A DNA stretch of 62,939 bases, taken from Pseudoneurospora amorphoporcata (Eukaryota; Ascomycota; Sordariomycetes; Sordariales; Sordariaceae). Positions 11,203 to 22,617 of this stretch are shown here, piece after piece. A program made the translations under genes and the position numbers. The first letter of the stretch is position 1. Every line of letters begins with the position of its first letter. Location: positions 1 through 62,939 of the forward strand of contig MU859265.1 in NCBI GenBank assembly GCA_033297205.1. The letters are read 5' to 3'. The notes beneath the pieces are model-generated. The model saw nothing but the letters and a program-made list of their open reading frames with translations, was not told where the DNA came from and ran no database searches.

Positions 11203-13183
11203 TTAAGAATCGGGTCCGTCCATGCCAGGTCCAGGACCTCCGGCCCTACCCATCTGTCTCGCCTTGAGAAGCTCATCGCACAACAGCAGGTTGGATGCGA
11301 TACTGGCACTGGAGGCGATGCAGTTTCTCAATACTCTGAACGAATCGTAAACACCCTCCAGTGTGGGATCCATAGGCTCGCCAGTCGCAAGGTCGAGACC
11401 GACGACATTGCCCTCGGCTTGCTCATCTTGAAGAGCAGCGACTAAGGAAGGGGGGTTAGCATGTGCAAAGCTGTATGGGATGAAACATGACTTACGAGAA
11501 TCTTGAACGTCAAGACCGGCGTTGGCAGCAAGGGTCTTGGGAATAACCAAAAGAGCGTCGGCGAAAGCCTCGACACCCCACTTGGCCTTACCCTTGACCG
11601 TCTTTGTGAAGGAATCGCTCTTGAGGTGGGCAGCGCATGCAACCTGAAAAGCGCCACCGCCGGGAACAACACTCTTGTCGACAATCATGTTGTAGACACT
11701 GCGAAGACCATCGCGAACGGCATCCTTGACTTGAGTGATGGTGTGCGCGTTGGGGCCCTTGATAAGGAGGGTGACGGACTTGGGGTCCTTGACCTCCTCA
11801 ACAAAAGTGTACTTCTCCTCGCCAAGCTGCTGCTCATAGACAAGACCAGCCCAGCCAAGAATCTCCGGTGAAAGGTCGTCGACACTGTTCTGAGCAATAC
11901 CGCCGCAGACAAGCTGAAGTCTTTCCATGTTCCTCCTCTTCGCTCTCCGGAGAGCGAGAATACCGTTCTTGGCCAACACATCCAGAGAAAGAGGATCGAT
12001 ACCCTTCTGGTTGATGATAACAAAGTTCTTCGTCGAATCGTTACCGCAAACCTCCTTCTTGAGCTCGACAATCTTCTTCAGCTTGGCATCGACGAAGCGG
12101 CGCTCACTCTCCACGAGCTTGTCCCTCTGCTCGGCGCTAGAGTAGAAGAAGCTAGAGTTGATCTCGGACTTTTCGTATTCGAGGGAGACGTTGAGGGTGA
12201 GGATGTATGCGTTCTCGACGCGCTTGGGCATATCGGGGTGGCGGGCGCCGTGGTCGAGAGCGAGACCACGGATAAGCTGGGTATCAGAGGCAGTGCGGTG
12301 TTGCATGGTCATGATCTCGATCATGTGAAGGTCGGGCTTGGCCGGGGCCTGGTAGATAGCGAGGACGGCATCGACAATATCGGCGGTCAAGCTCTGTGCC
12401 AGGCTGGCGCTGAGCTTGGTGGCAAGCGATGTGCGGGCGACGGAAAGGAGGAGCTCGCGGTCGACCTCGCGAGGGAGCTTGAACTCATCGAGGAACTGCG
12501 ACAGTGTCAGGAGTGTTTCAAGAAAACAGACAAAAGCGACGAGCACGTATGCTAACCTTGAGCGCCTCGGACTTGGCGATCTCGAAACCATCTGTGATTA
12601 TCCTAGGGTGAAGACCCTCGGAGATGTGACGATCGGCCTGCTTGAGGAGCTCTCCCACCAACAACACCACCGACGTTGTGCCGTCACCGCAAATGTCGTC
12701 TTGGGCGGTCGCAGCACGGGCGATCATAACAGCTGTCGGGTTCTGTATTTGCATCTCCCGGAGGAGGACGTTGCCATCCTTTGTCAACTTGATCTGTTGT
12801 GCAGCGCATGGCGGTCAGTATGGATGTTGTGTTGATATGGCATCCCCGCCTTCCACCCCCTTTATGGAATTCGTACCTGACCGGCGCCATCGACAAGCCT
12901 GAATTGTAGCAGTTGTTGTTAGCCAAGAGTAAAAGGTCGGAAATGCATCAGGAAGCTTGCGTACATCTTGATGGTGCCCGAGGGGCCCAGGTTGGACTTG
13001 AGGACATCTTGGAGGCCCTCACCCGCGGTGATGTTGACCTTGAGAGCTTCGCCCCGCCGCTGTTGACATACTTAGTTAGCAAACAACACATGCACCATCG
13101 CTCGGGCCTCAAGGGGCGCTTGACAGAAGGATCGTTCGTACCCGAGACTCGGCCTTGGGGTTGAGAAGCTGGGCAGCAGACAT
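11203..13183 (-). CDS. T-complex protein 1 subunit zeta (CCT6)
   Basis: This is one of eight subunits of the cytosolic TRiC/CCT chaperonin that folds actin, tubulin and other proteins. Six coding segments are supported: 13183-13142, 13059-12965, 12898-12877, 12793-12557, 12495-11496 and 11441-11203 (544 aa, the family length). Microexon 3 is only 22 nt. Together they rebuild SAAQLLNPKAES, the ATP-binding MLVDGAGQIKLTKDGN and GDGTTSVVLLVGELLKQA, then the apical domain and the equatorial GGGAFQVA segment. The zeta identity rests on the N-terminal AAQLLNPKAE and on HPRIITDGFEIA. The last intron (54 nt) has no stop and keeps frame, so retention would add 18 residues. The gene is divergent from prenylcysteine lyase. 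Confidence 0.95.
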
Positions 13184-13700
13184 GGCGGATTAACTGGTCG
13201 GTGGTATGAGGATATCGAGATTGTTTGTATAGGAGAAATGCGATTACGGGGCGGGATGTTCTTGGGGCATGTACATGTAAAGGAGCTGTTCCCTTCCATG
13301 CGTTAACTTTTTTTTCCGTCGTGTTCCAGTCCGGCCAGGCGATGGTTTGGGCGGAGGCGGCAGTGGGTGGCATGCGGCAGGCAGCCCCTGTTGTAGGCAC
13401 ACAGCTTTTGGTCCCGCTCCCGTCAGTGCTGGCACCTCACTCTGCGGGCGTGTTGGCATGGAGGGGCGCAAGAAGCTAGGACCACCTTCCCTCGCTCCCG
13501 TCCCAAGCTCCGTACAAACAGAGCTCTCCATCAGGTGGCCTACCCTGACGTTTCAAATCGTTACCCCTATCAAGCAATCCTAAAGATAGAGTGCTAGATG
13601 ATAGTGCTGTACCTTTATTTGATGCGCGAATAAAGAGGAATTGCATGTACTCCAATATCGCTTTGAAGACGTCTCATGTCCGTTTTCCCACAGCTGAGAC

Positions 13701-13774
13701 TACTCGTCTGGGCTCGAAACGCCCTCCCGACCTGGCGCATTGGGTCGGGAGGGCGTTTCGAGCCCAGACGAGTA
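13701..13774. repeat. Perfect 31-bp inverted repeat with a 12-nt loop
   Basis: Positions 13701-13731 are exactly complementary to 13744-13774, with loop CTGGCGCATTGG. It lies in the divergent intergenic region between CCT zeta and prenylcysteine lyase. It is GC-rich and far longer than a typical rho-type or polyadenylation structure. No flanking target duplication is obvious. Confidence 0.9.
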
Positions 13775-14026
13775 CGCAGCTCCTGCTGTTAATGTAATCA
13801 GAGTTAAGTCTAAACCGCAACAAATGCAGCCTGTGTTACACCGCGTCTTTTGCATGCCGGATTGACTCGTCAGAAATTCAACTTCAGATGACTGAATAAA
13901 TAGAGGAATTGTTACCTCCTTCCTTCATCTGTTTCTCATAGCTTCGAGTTCATCTAATGCTCTTGCTTCTTCACTTCAACCGACTCGTGTAATACCTACC
14001 CGTACCTCCACGTTACCAAACACAGC

Positions 14027-15971
14027 ATGAGACTGCCATGCGATTTGCAGTCCGCCGCTGCGGCGCTGCTTTTGTTTACATTGCCAGCTCTTGCCCGCAG
14101 AATCCCCGTTGATATCGAGGGAGACAACCTCGAATACGGAGACACACCGGTGCGACAGATCGCCATCATCGGTGAGTTTGCAGTTCTACCTTCATTCACA
14201 TGAATTTCATTTTTATTTTCTTGACCCTCTTCGTACACATCGTCAACCCTCACAAGAAGCTAACACACCGCACAGGAGCTGGGGCAGCCGGATCTTCCGC
14301 CGCTTACCACTTGCGCAAGTATGCCGAAGAATACAGTGTCCAGGTCAACATCACCATCTTCGAGAAGACAGATCGTATTGGTGGACGGACTCTGACCATC
14401 AACCCCTACGATGACCCCTCACAGCGACTTGAACTGGGAGCCAGCATCTTCATCGAAAAGAACTTCATCCTCAACAAGTCGGTTGAGGAGTTTGGCTTAC
14501 AAAGGAGGGATCCTGATGTGGGGTCCGACGACAACTTGGGATTTTGGGACGGCGAGAAGTTTGTCTTTGAGATCGACATGAGCCGCCACTGGCTTGTAAA
14601 TTTGGCTCGCATCATCTGGAAGTACGGTCCTTGGGCCCCTAAGCGGACCCAGGATCTCGTTGCAAAGACTGTTTCCAGCTTCTTGCGCTTGTACGAAGAA
14701 CCGTTCTTTCCATTCAAGTCTCTGACACAGCGCGCCTACGATCTTGGTTTGACTTCTGCCACGGGGATCACTGGCGAGGAGTTCTTGAAGGCGAATGGGG
14801 TAAGTTGCAGAACGAATCTTGTTCGACTGTTTGATTGTATGACTGACGGTTTCAGATTGATGGTGCCTATGGCGGGTATGCCCACGACATCATTCAAGCC
14901 ACCACTCGGGTTAACTACGCCTCCAATATCGGCCGCATCCATGGACTCGACACCATGGTTTCTATGGCGTCCGAGGACTCGATAGCTGTTCAGGGTGGCA
15001 ACTGGCAAATCTTCCAGAAGATGGTTGAGAGTTCGGGGGCTACCACCTTACGCAACACATCGGTATCGTCTATCGCTTTCGCGAAATCCGGAAACGAAGC
15101 CACCAGTTCAGTCAAATACAGCCTCCGAACTGTTTGTTCATCGTCCAAGGCAGATACAGCCTATCCAGTGGAGTTTGATAACGTCATCCTCGCCAACCCG
15201 TTGCAATTCAGCAACATCTCAATCCCGGAGCATGTGCTGGAATCCCCAATTGAGAAGATAGATTATGTGCATCTTCATGTCACCATCTTCACCTCGCCCT
15301 TCAGTCCCAGCCCCAAATTCTTTAATTTTGAGAATCCGAGAGCTCTCCCCGGAGCGGTGCTCACAACTCTCGGCAAGAACGATAACGCAAACTCGGGAGT
15401 GGAAGGCGCGGGAAGCGCTGGCTTCTTCAGCATCAGTAAGCAGCGTAAGCTGGTGAACCCCAAGACCCGAAAGGAGGAGTACGCCTACAAGATCTTTTCT
15501 CCCGAGAAGATCACTCCCGAGTTTCTCAGCCGTCTCTTCGGTGTTAAGGTCCCAGAGACGTTTGTCTCCCAGCCAGGCCAGGACCCAGAGGCTGAAGGGG
15601 TCAGCCCGATTACTTGGTACTATCCCCATGAGTTCTTCTCTTATCCCAAGGCCCAGCCTCGCACAAAATTCCAGGATCCCATCGTCGGACCGGGCTTTTA
15701 CTACACCTCCGGTATGGAGAGCTTCATCTCGACCATGGAGACTAACGCATTGATGGGCAAAAATGTGGCGAGACTGATTGTGGACGACATGAGGGGAGTG
15801 GAGAGCGGAGGTGTCCAGAGTAGTGATGGTAGCCTGGCGCCAGGCCAACAGCTCAAGATGACTTGTGACAGAGCAGGAAGAGGCGCTGGTAGGGGAGGAG
15901 TGCGGAAGGCGGGCGAAGTTCCCAAGACACAGCCGACTGAGTTACCTGAGATGCCACTGGTGGACCTCTAA
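14027..15971 (+). CDS. Prenylcysteine lyase/oxidase (PCYOX family)
   Basis: This FAD-dependent thioether oxidase cleaves farnesyl- or geranylgeranyl-cysteine released by turnover of prenylated proteins, usually in a lysosome/vacuole or secretory compartment. Exons are 14027-14171, 14276-14799 and 14856-15971 (594 aa). A signal peptide is clear (AAAALLLFTLPALA). Splicing of exon 1 to exon 2 builds the FAD-binding IIGAGAAGSSAAYHL (from about residue 46), followed by IFEKTDRIGGRT. Further on come LELGASIFIEKN and, after the third splice, GAYGGYAHDIIQATTRVNY, all typical of prenylcysteine lyase. The C-terminal ~50 residues are Gly/Arg/Pro-rich and longer than in animals. Introns use GTGAGT and GTAAGT donors. 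Confidence 0.9.
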
Positions 15972-16776
15972 ACGCATACGACCCCTTTCCATACAGGGAA
16001 GACCATCCCTTCGGGATTTACACAGGAGTCCAGGTGCCTCGTGTTGCTGGGGTTTTCGGTTGTTCCTTGTTTTTCGAGCGTTTGTCCTTGATTATGTTAT
16101 GACAGAAAAAAATCACATACGGTTTCTGATTTGTATCCATTGGCCTAGATGTATGCTTATTGGACTCTCCTGGTATCAACGAGACGGCACAAGGGCCGTT
16201 CATGGGGGATGGTACTGTAACGATCTTTAACAAAATGCGGTGAGCGTACCACTGCAGGATGTTAGGGCGTTAACACCCAAACACCTTCCGGTGTTGTTGA
16301 AAGTGAGACCAAGATGAGCGGCATGCATGTGATTCAGATTGCCTTTGACCATTTGTGGCGTTTCCATTGAAGATTATGATACTGATTGGCTTAAAGGAAC
16401 ATGCACAGCCACATCTCGCCCTGTTATGACGCAGCTTTTGCACGTTCTATGGGTAGACTTAATGGAAGTACCATCCACGCCATCTTCCCCCAGACTCGAA
16501 GCTGCCTGCTGCCCTGCACCTGAAAGGTTCGTTCCAGTAGGCAAGGAAGGCCAGAACATGCAACGTCCCCACTGATCAGAGCGCTATTCTCTCTATCTCT
16601 CGGGGTCTATTTACTTTCCATTACCTTTCTTCAACATCTCCCTCCTTTCCTTCGACGTTCACGTTTCACAGCCAGCGATAACGCACCGTCCACGTCGGTT
16701 GCTTCCTTACAACGCTGAGACACCTCATATCACGCTCAATACGATTAATCCAGTATCATATTGACCGGCGACAGCA
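15972..16776. other. Intergenic, 3' of prenylcysteine lyase and 5' of Vid27
   Basis: 3' UTR followed by the Vid27 promoter. The last ~150 bp are pyrimidine-rich (CTTTCTTCAACATCTCC near 16626), as common before fungal start sites. No gene is seen. Confidence 0.45.
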
Positions 16777-19538
16777 ATGTTTGTCCTTAGAGGAGGTAAG
16801 TCATGATACATAGATCCCTCTCGAGTTAGAAGAACCCTGAATCCCTTCCCCACCGCTGTCGGCGTATGGTCGCTAGCGTTCAGTGGTGGGAGCACCCACC
16901 AGGAAGCAACGCTGGGCTTGCCCCATCAACGCGCGCCCAATCTATGCCTACAACCTCACCTTCCTCGCGATCGATCAGGTGGTCTTCACAGCACCCCGCG
17001 TCCATTCAACGTTGACCACATCACATCACACAGCCACGCGAACCAAGTATCAACCAAATCATCAGCTAACTTACTTGCCCTGCAGCGGCCAAGCTACTGT
17101 TTGGTTCCGGGAACAACCAGGAGACACTAGTCGAGCTTCCTCAAGGCCAGCTCTACCTCGTCAGACCCCTCTCACCCAAGGGATATTCCGAACTCCTCTT
17201 CAAGGACGCCTCGGCGTGCATCCGTCGCACAGCACAAGACTACCAGTACCAGCTTGTTGTACAGCGAGTATACGAAGAGGGTGAGGCCGAGTTGCTCGCC
17301 GAAGAGGAAGGTGAGGACGCCGACATCGACGCCGACATCCTCGCTGCTGAACGCGACGAAAAGACGTTCTTACTCGACGAGGCCCTCCATTTTCGCGTCG
17401 AACAGAGAGAAGGTGGCGACCACGTCCTGGCCTGGCGCGACCTGAGCGGAGACGTGGGAGACGTCTACGAGTTTGTTTGCGACACTACTATCTCTTCCGC
17501 ACTAGTCGATCAGTTCGAGCTCGCTGCCAAACAGTGCCAGTACGAGCGGAAATATCGTAAGCCCAATACCTTGGCCACGGAAGAGGACCTCCAGCAGTTC
17601 GAGTTCTTTGACGAGCCACCGATCCCTCAGGCTAGCCCCATTCACAGCCCTGCCCCCCTTACCCGGTCAATCGATTCCATCGACGCCATGCCTCTGCACT
17701 CATCCAACATTAGCGTCAAGCGGGAGAAGGCCATCGCAGGCCCGTCTACGCCCGCCAAGTCTACGCCCGTCAAGCCTACTCCTGTGAAGAAAGAGAGAAA
17801 CTACAGCCCTCCCAAGGCCACGGTACCTCCCGATGCCCGCGAGGTTATGGCCGCCGAGAAGGGCGAGCTACACTTCTACGATTTCCCCTCGGGCGCATTC
17901 GTCCTCCAGGCCGATTCGGTTACAGCAACAGTCTCCGAAATTGGAAACTGGAAGTACTGGCTGCAAGTCTCGACTCCCGACCGCGAGTGGCTCGGCATTC
18001 CCATTAGCTCGGAGATCAACCCAGTCTTCAACCCCGAATATCTCTCTTTCATCTTCAACCAGTTCACGGACGATGGCTCAGCCTTTTCGTGGCTACTGCG
18101 CTTTAAGGATCAGCCCACCCTTGACCGATTCCAAGAGGGTTTGACGTCTGCTCTCTGGGAACAGCAAAATGAGATGAAATGGGCCAAGATCAAGGAGACC
18201 GAACAAAACTATGTTCTTGATGCGTTCAACGATCTGGTACTTGAGGACCAGCATTCCGAGGAGGAAGAGGAAGAGGAGGAGGAGTTTGAGGATGCCGAGG
18301 ATGGAGGTCCCCAAAGCGAACACTACGACACCGATGAAGAGGATGACGATGTCGAATACAAGCCCAAGGACACCGACACCAACAAGTCGATCGCTGTTGG
18401 TTACAAGCACGATCGGTCGTTTGTTGTCCGCGGCTCCAAGATTGGTGTCTTCAAGCATACGCCCAGCAACCATCTCGAATTCAGCACGAACATCTCCAAG
18501 GTCGAGACACCCAAGGGCGAGCTCTTCTCGCCTACCAAGGTCATGCTCCACAATGAGGATCGGAACCTTGTCCTCCAAAAAGATGGTGACCCGAACAAGC
18601 TGTATCGCATGGATCTTGAGTACGGCAAGGTCGTTGACGAATGGAAGGTTCATGATGACATTCCGGTTGTTACCTTTGCGCCCGAAAACAAGTTCGCCCA
18701 GATGACTCACGAACCTACCTTCCTGGGTATCAGTCGAAACGCGCTCTACCGCATCGATCCTCGTGTTTCTGGAACCAAGCTTGTCGACAGCCAGCTCAAG
18801 CAGTACGCGAGCAAGAACGACTTCTCTGCCCTTGCGACTACCGAGAAGGGCTACATCGCCGTGGCATCTAACAAGGGTGACATTCGTCTGTTTGACCGCC
18901 TCGGCATCAACGCCAAGACACACATTCCCGCTCTTGGTGAGCCCATTCTCGGTCTCGATGTTTCTGCCGACGGTCGCTGGGTCCTTGCCACGTGCCGCAA
19001 CTACCTCCTGCTGGTGGATGCCCTGCAAAGGGGAGGCAAGAATGATGGCAAGCTTGGATTCGAGAAGTCCTTTGCTGCCGACTCCAAGCCTCAGCCACGC
19101 CGTCTTGCTCTGACTCCCGAGCATGTGGCTCAGTTCACCCATGAGACTGGCAAGCCTGTTAACTTCACGCCTGCCAAGTTCAACACGGGTACCGGAACCG
19201 AGGAAACCAGTATCATTACTGCCACTGGTCCGTATATCATTGAATGGAACCTTAAGAAGGTGCTCACCGGCAGGAAGGCACCGTATCTCATCAAGCGCTA
19301 TACGGACGATGTCAAGGCCGACGACTTCAAGTTCGGTACGGACAAGAATGTTATTGTTGCGCTTCCACACGAGGTCAACATGGTTGATCATACTCGTCTC
19401 AAGAAGCCGACAAGAGAGAGCATTGCTGGTGATTTCCTCAACGCCGCGAGGAGAGGTTCGGGTAACAGAGTCGGGGGTCCTCGGACGCCGGCTGTTCAGA
19501 GGCTGAGGAGGGAGGACATTGTCGACTCGCCATATTGA
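16777..19538 (+). CDS. Vid27 family protein (vacuolar import and degradation)
   Basis: Vid27 was named in yeast for vacuolar import and degradation of fructose-1,6-bisphosphatase; its biochemical role is poorly defined. Exon 1 is only 19 nt (16777-16795, MFVLRG plus one base). It joins exon 2 (17086-19538) across a 290-nt intron with donor GTAAGT and acceptor CTGCAG. The product of 823 aa starts MFVLRGAAKLLFG and continues into ELPQGQLYLVRPLSPKGYSELLFKD in the family manner. Next come a PH-like middle domain (about 185-300), an acidic Glu/Asp stretch near residues 330-365, and a C-terminal beta-propeller-like Vid27 domain (about 390-790) with WVLATCRNYLLLVD and GPYIIEWNL. The tiny first exon is inferred from family similarity and phase. 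Confidence 0.9.
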
Positions 19539-20396
19539 ACGGTGTTTGGGATGGATGCTTTTCCATGATTGCCAACGAATTCTTTTTGCTTTTCTTGTTC
19601 GAAGGTACAGTCAAAGGATGGATAGGTGGATAGCTGCTTACTTTACGACACGATTATGATGGGGAACTTGGTGATGCCCAGGAGTTTATGGTTTTCAAGC
19701 CGGTTTGATGTTTTGTCTGAGAGGTTTCTGGAGGCTTCATTGATGGATTGGGTGTATGGTTTCATTCAGTAGCTAGGTATGTAGCAAGCTCTATGTCTGT
19801 CTACCTGTTTACCAATCATGACCTCTCGGAGATGTGGTCCGATATTGACAATATGAAAATATTGCGGTAAGTGAAGAGGCCGCCTAATGTGTGCATGCGG
19901 ACCTGGGACTCATTTCAGCCAAGAAGGAGCGAGTGCCCAGTCGTCATTTCCAATCTACTATGGTACCTTTAGCGGTATCTCTTCCCGGACTCTGTGGTAG
20001 TTGTGGCGATTGTTCAGGCAGGTGACCCAGCGGGATGAGATCATTCGCTCCCGTCCTGAATTCTGGTTCTCCGGCAAGTTCCACCGCGGCTCCATACGCG
20101 TAGAATGAAACAAAAGGCCAAGAGGGCTCAGCAGAGGCATTCACCCTTGGTCCAGTGCTGGGGAAACAATGCAAGAGCGACAGGCTACAGGCTTTGTGAA
20201 CCGAGCTGGTATATAACATCGACGTCCGAGGAAAGCATATGATCACAACGCATCCCATCAACATCAACAACCACGACCCTACATTACAACCTTGTATAGT
20301 ATCCTAAATTCATATCTAGCACACAACATGTTCTCCTCAACTGAGTGAGCAACTCGCCGCGCCAGCGACTCGGTAAACACCCATCCGGCCGCCAAC
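19539..20396. other. Intergenic, 3' of Vid27 and promoter of the LDPRVD-repeat gene
   Basis: A TATA-like TATATAA occurs near 20210, about 185 bp before the ATG at 20397. No gene is supported. Confidence 0.45.
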
Positions 20397-21214
20397 ATGA
20401 ACCAAACCTTCGGCGAACATCCCGCCTCCGGCCCAGCGCCCTCCACAGCTGGCTTTCACAAGCACGACATCCTCAACAAGCTCGATCCCCGAGTCGACAG
20501 CACCATGGAACATCACCCCGTTGCTGCCATGGCCGCCGCAGAGGGTACCTACGGACACAGAGTGGCCCTCACAATTCAAGATTAGCAAACGTTCTTGACC
20601 CTAGAGTCGATCCTGCCAGAGATGCTCCCTATCATCACACCGGTTTGGGCGAAAGTATGCACGGTGCAGCTGGTCCTTCCTCTCTTTCTTCTACTACCGC
20701 TACCGCAACTAGGTCCCATCAAGCTTACGACAACCGGCAACACCATATACTACCCGAGGGTACCTACGGCCCAACGCACTCCTCCCGCCCAGCCAACACT
20801 CTCGGCTCGCACGTCGATCCCAGCCATAACAACCATAATAACAACCGGATGAATAACCCGAACGCCAACATTCCGCTGCCTCATGTTTACGATGACCACA
20901 GAGCCCGCCACGGGTTTCATCACGGAGTAGACGTGGCCACCAACTCGTCTACCATCGCCGGAGCAGGGACTGGACATGGACTGGGTGGGGTGGGGATGGG
21001 TCAAAGCCATGGAGGTAATCAACAACACAACTTGCCGAGCATGCATCCGCATGGGACGTCTGCTTCGAGATATCATGATGTGGGGGGCAATGTGAGTGAG
21101 GGAATCTCGAATTTACCAGGCCCGGCGCCGAATACGGCGGGGCCGCATAGGAGTGATTTCTTGAATAGGTTGGATCCGAGGGTTGATAGTAAGGGTGGTC
21201 ACTCGGGGTACTAA
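20397..21214 (+). pseudogene. LDPRVD-repeat protein with a frame break (stress/LEA-like low-complexity family)
   Basis: The ATG frame from 20397 encodes PAPSTAGFHKHDILNKLDP then RVDS, and stops at 20583. From about 20560 the coding pattern continues in the next frame with SRLANVLDPRVDP, SRPANTLGSHVDP and a final PHRSDFLNRLDPRVDS, ending at 21214. The same repeated motif therefore moves between frames. Fungal proteins with GPHxSxLANxLDPRVDS repeats are known as small hydrophilic, often stress-induced proteins of unknown function. The frame change needs a one-base deletion or two-base insertion. I find no GT-AG intron of normal length that performs it, so this is a recent frameshift, a sequencing error or an atypical intron. 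His/Asn/Gly content is very high. Start choice is tentative. Confidence 0.6.
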
Positions 21215-22617
21215 GCTCTAGTTTGAGGGGGGAGATTGTACCGGTGGCCAAGTTAAAGGGAATGATGAGATTGGTGCAGAAAGAATTTTGCGGAGGGAAT
21301 GGCAGAAGAAGTAATATGTGAGAATGGCGTGCGGGGTGAGTACAGGGAGGGGATAGGTAAAGGAAGTTATACCCAGGTTTTTATGTTTTTCTTTTGGTCA
21401 CTTGCCCATGGTATGGGCACGGCCACTGTTTTGGCGAATGGGGGAGTCAGAGACCAAAGGAGGCGGGAGGATAGAAACACCGAGAGAATGATCCTGGATA
21501 CTGAAGTTGTCTTGCCCTTGGTGACTGACTGTGAGGATAGCTAATAGATGGATATTCGTATCTCGCGGAAGCTCTAACTGCTCTTTGACAATGCCAATAC
21601 AGCCACCTCCTTCAGGAGTCAGACATCCATCCAACCAACGTGTAGACTACCGTGGCTGGAGAGATCCTCCAGATGAGAGAGCAGGTTGATCCGAACCATT
21701 GGAGCTAAAAGGGCTTCTCAGACCTATCCCAGTACCGTAGATGTCAGAAACTGCAGGAAAGTCAACCGCCCATTCATTCTCGGTAAATGTGACCCCAGCA
21801 GAAAGTATGTAGCTGTCGCGAATGGCTTCGAAATGAGGGTGTGGTTTCTGCTTCTAGGTATACCTCAGTGATGGATAGCGTGGTAAGTGAATGAATGTAT
21901 TTCACCGAGGGGTGAATGGGTATGATGCTGGTGTTTGAGTTGTCGAGCGGCTTGTTGAGTTTTTTTCCTCGTTGTAGTGTCTCTCAGGCTGAAACACCAT
22001 AGTGCTGTCTGTCGGTAGCATTGGTGTCGATCTGAAATGGCCGAACCCTTTATGCTTAGAGGCTAGAAGCGCTTTGCTGCAGTCTCGTCGACGAATGAAT
22101 GTTGTTTCGGGATGTTGACATTGAGCCGTCATCCCAACTAGGGGCTTTGAGACGGCTGCCACAGTAACCTCTCGCTCCCTTCCGCCAATTGTCTGAGTTC
22201 CGCTTTACATGCTGCCAGCTTGGCCCAGAGAGACGGAAACTCAGAGATATATAAATGTCAAAGAGGGAGTCGGTAACCAAGCAAAAGAGAGAAGAGGGCG
22301 AGGGGGCAAGGCGTTCAGGCATCGCCTGTTATATACTTGTTTCGTTCTACTTGCGCCAGATCACCAGGTCGCCAGTTAGGCAGTCCAAACAACAAAAGAA
22401 TTGCCCAGTCAGAATGATGAAATAGGGTTGATCTCGCGGCGCAGCAGAATGACCATTGACTTGAACAGGCATGCATTCGCCTCAAACCTCCAGTTAGGTA
22501 CACTACACAGGCTGGAGACAGGCAACACCTCCAACCTCTACCCCGATTGGAATCAAAGCTTGATTCGCCAATCAGTATTAGTATGCACAGCCATCCCGAT
22601 CAGCAATATTCGCCCCT
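21215..22617. other. Gene-poor stretch
   Basis: Only short, mutually overlapping open frames without recognisable content are present. A reverse-strand TATA-like element lies near 22246 (GATATATAAATG). I cannot support a gene. Confidence 0.4.

Noticed and set aside
18093..19391. 432-codon reverse ORF inside Vid27
   Set aside because: Antisense shadow of a strongly supported gene with GC-rich third positions.
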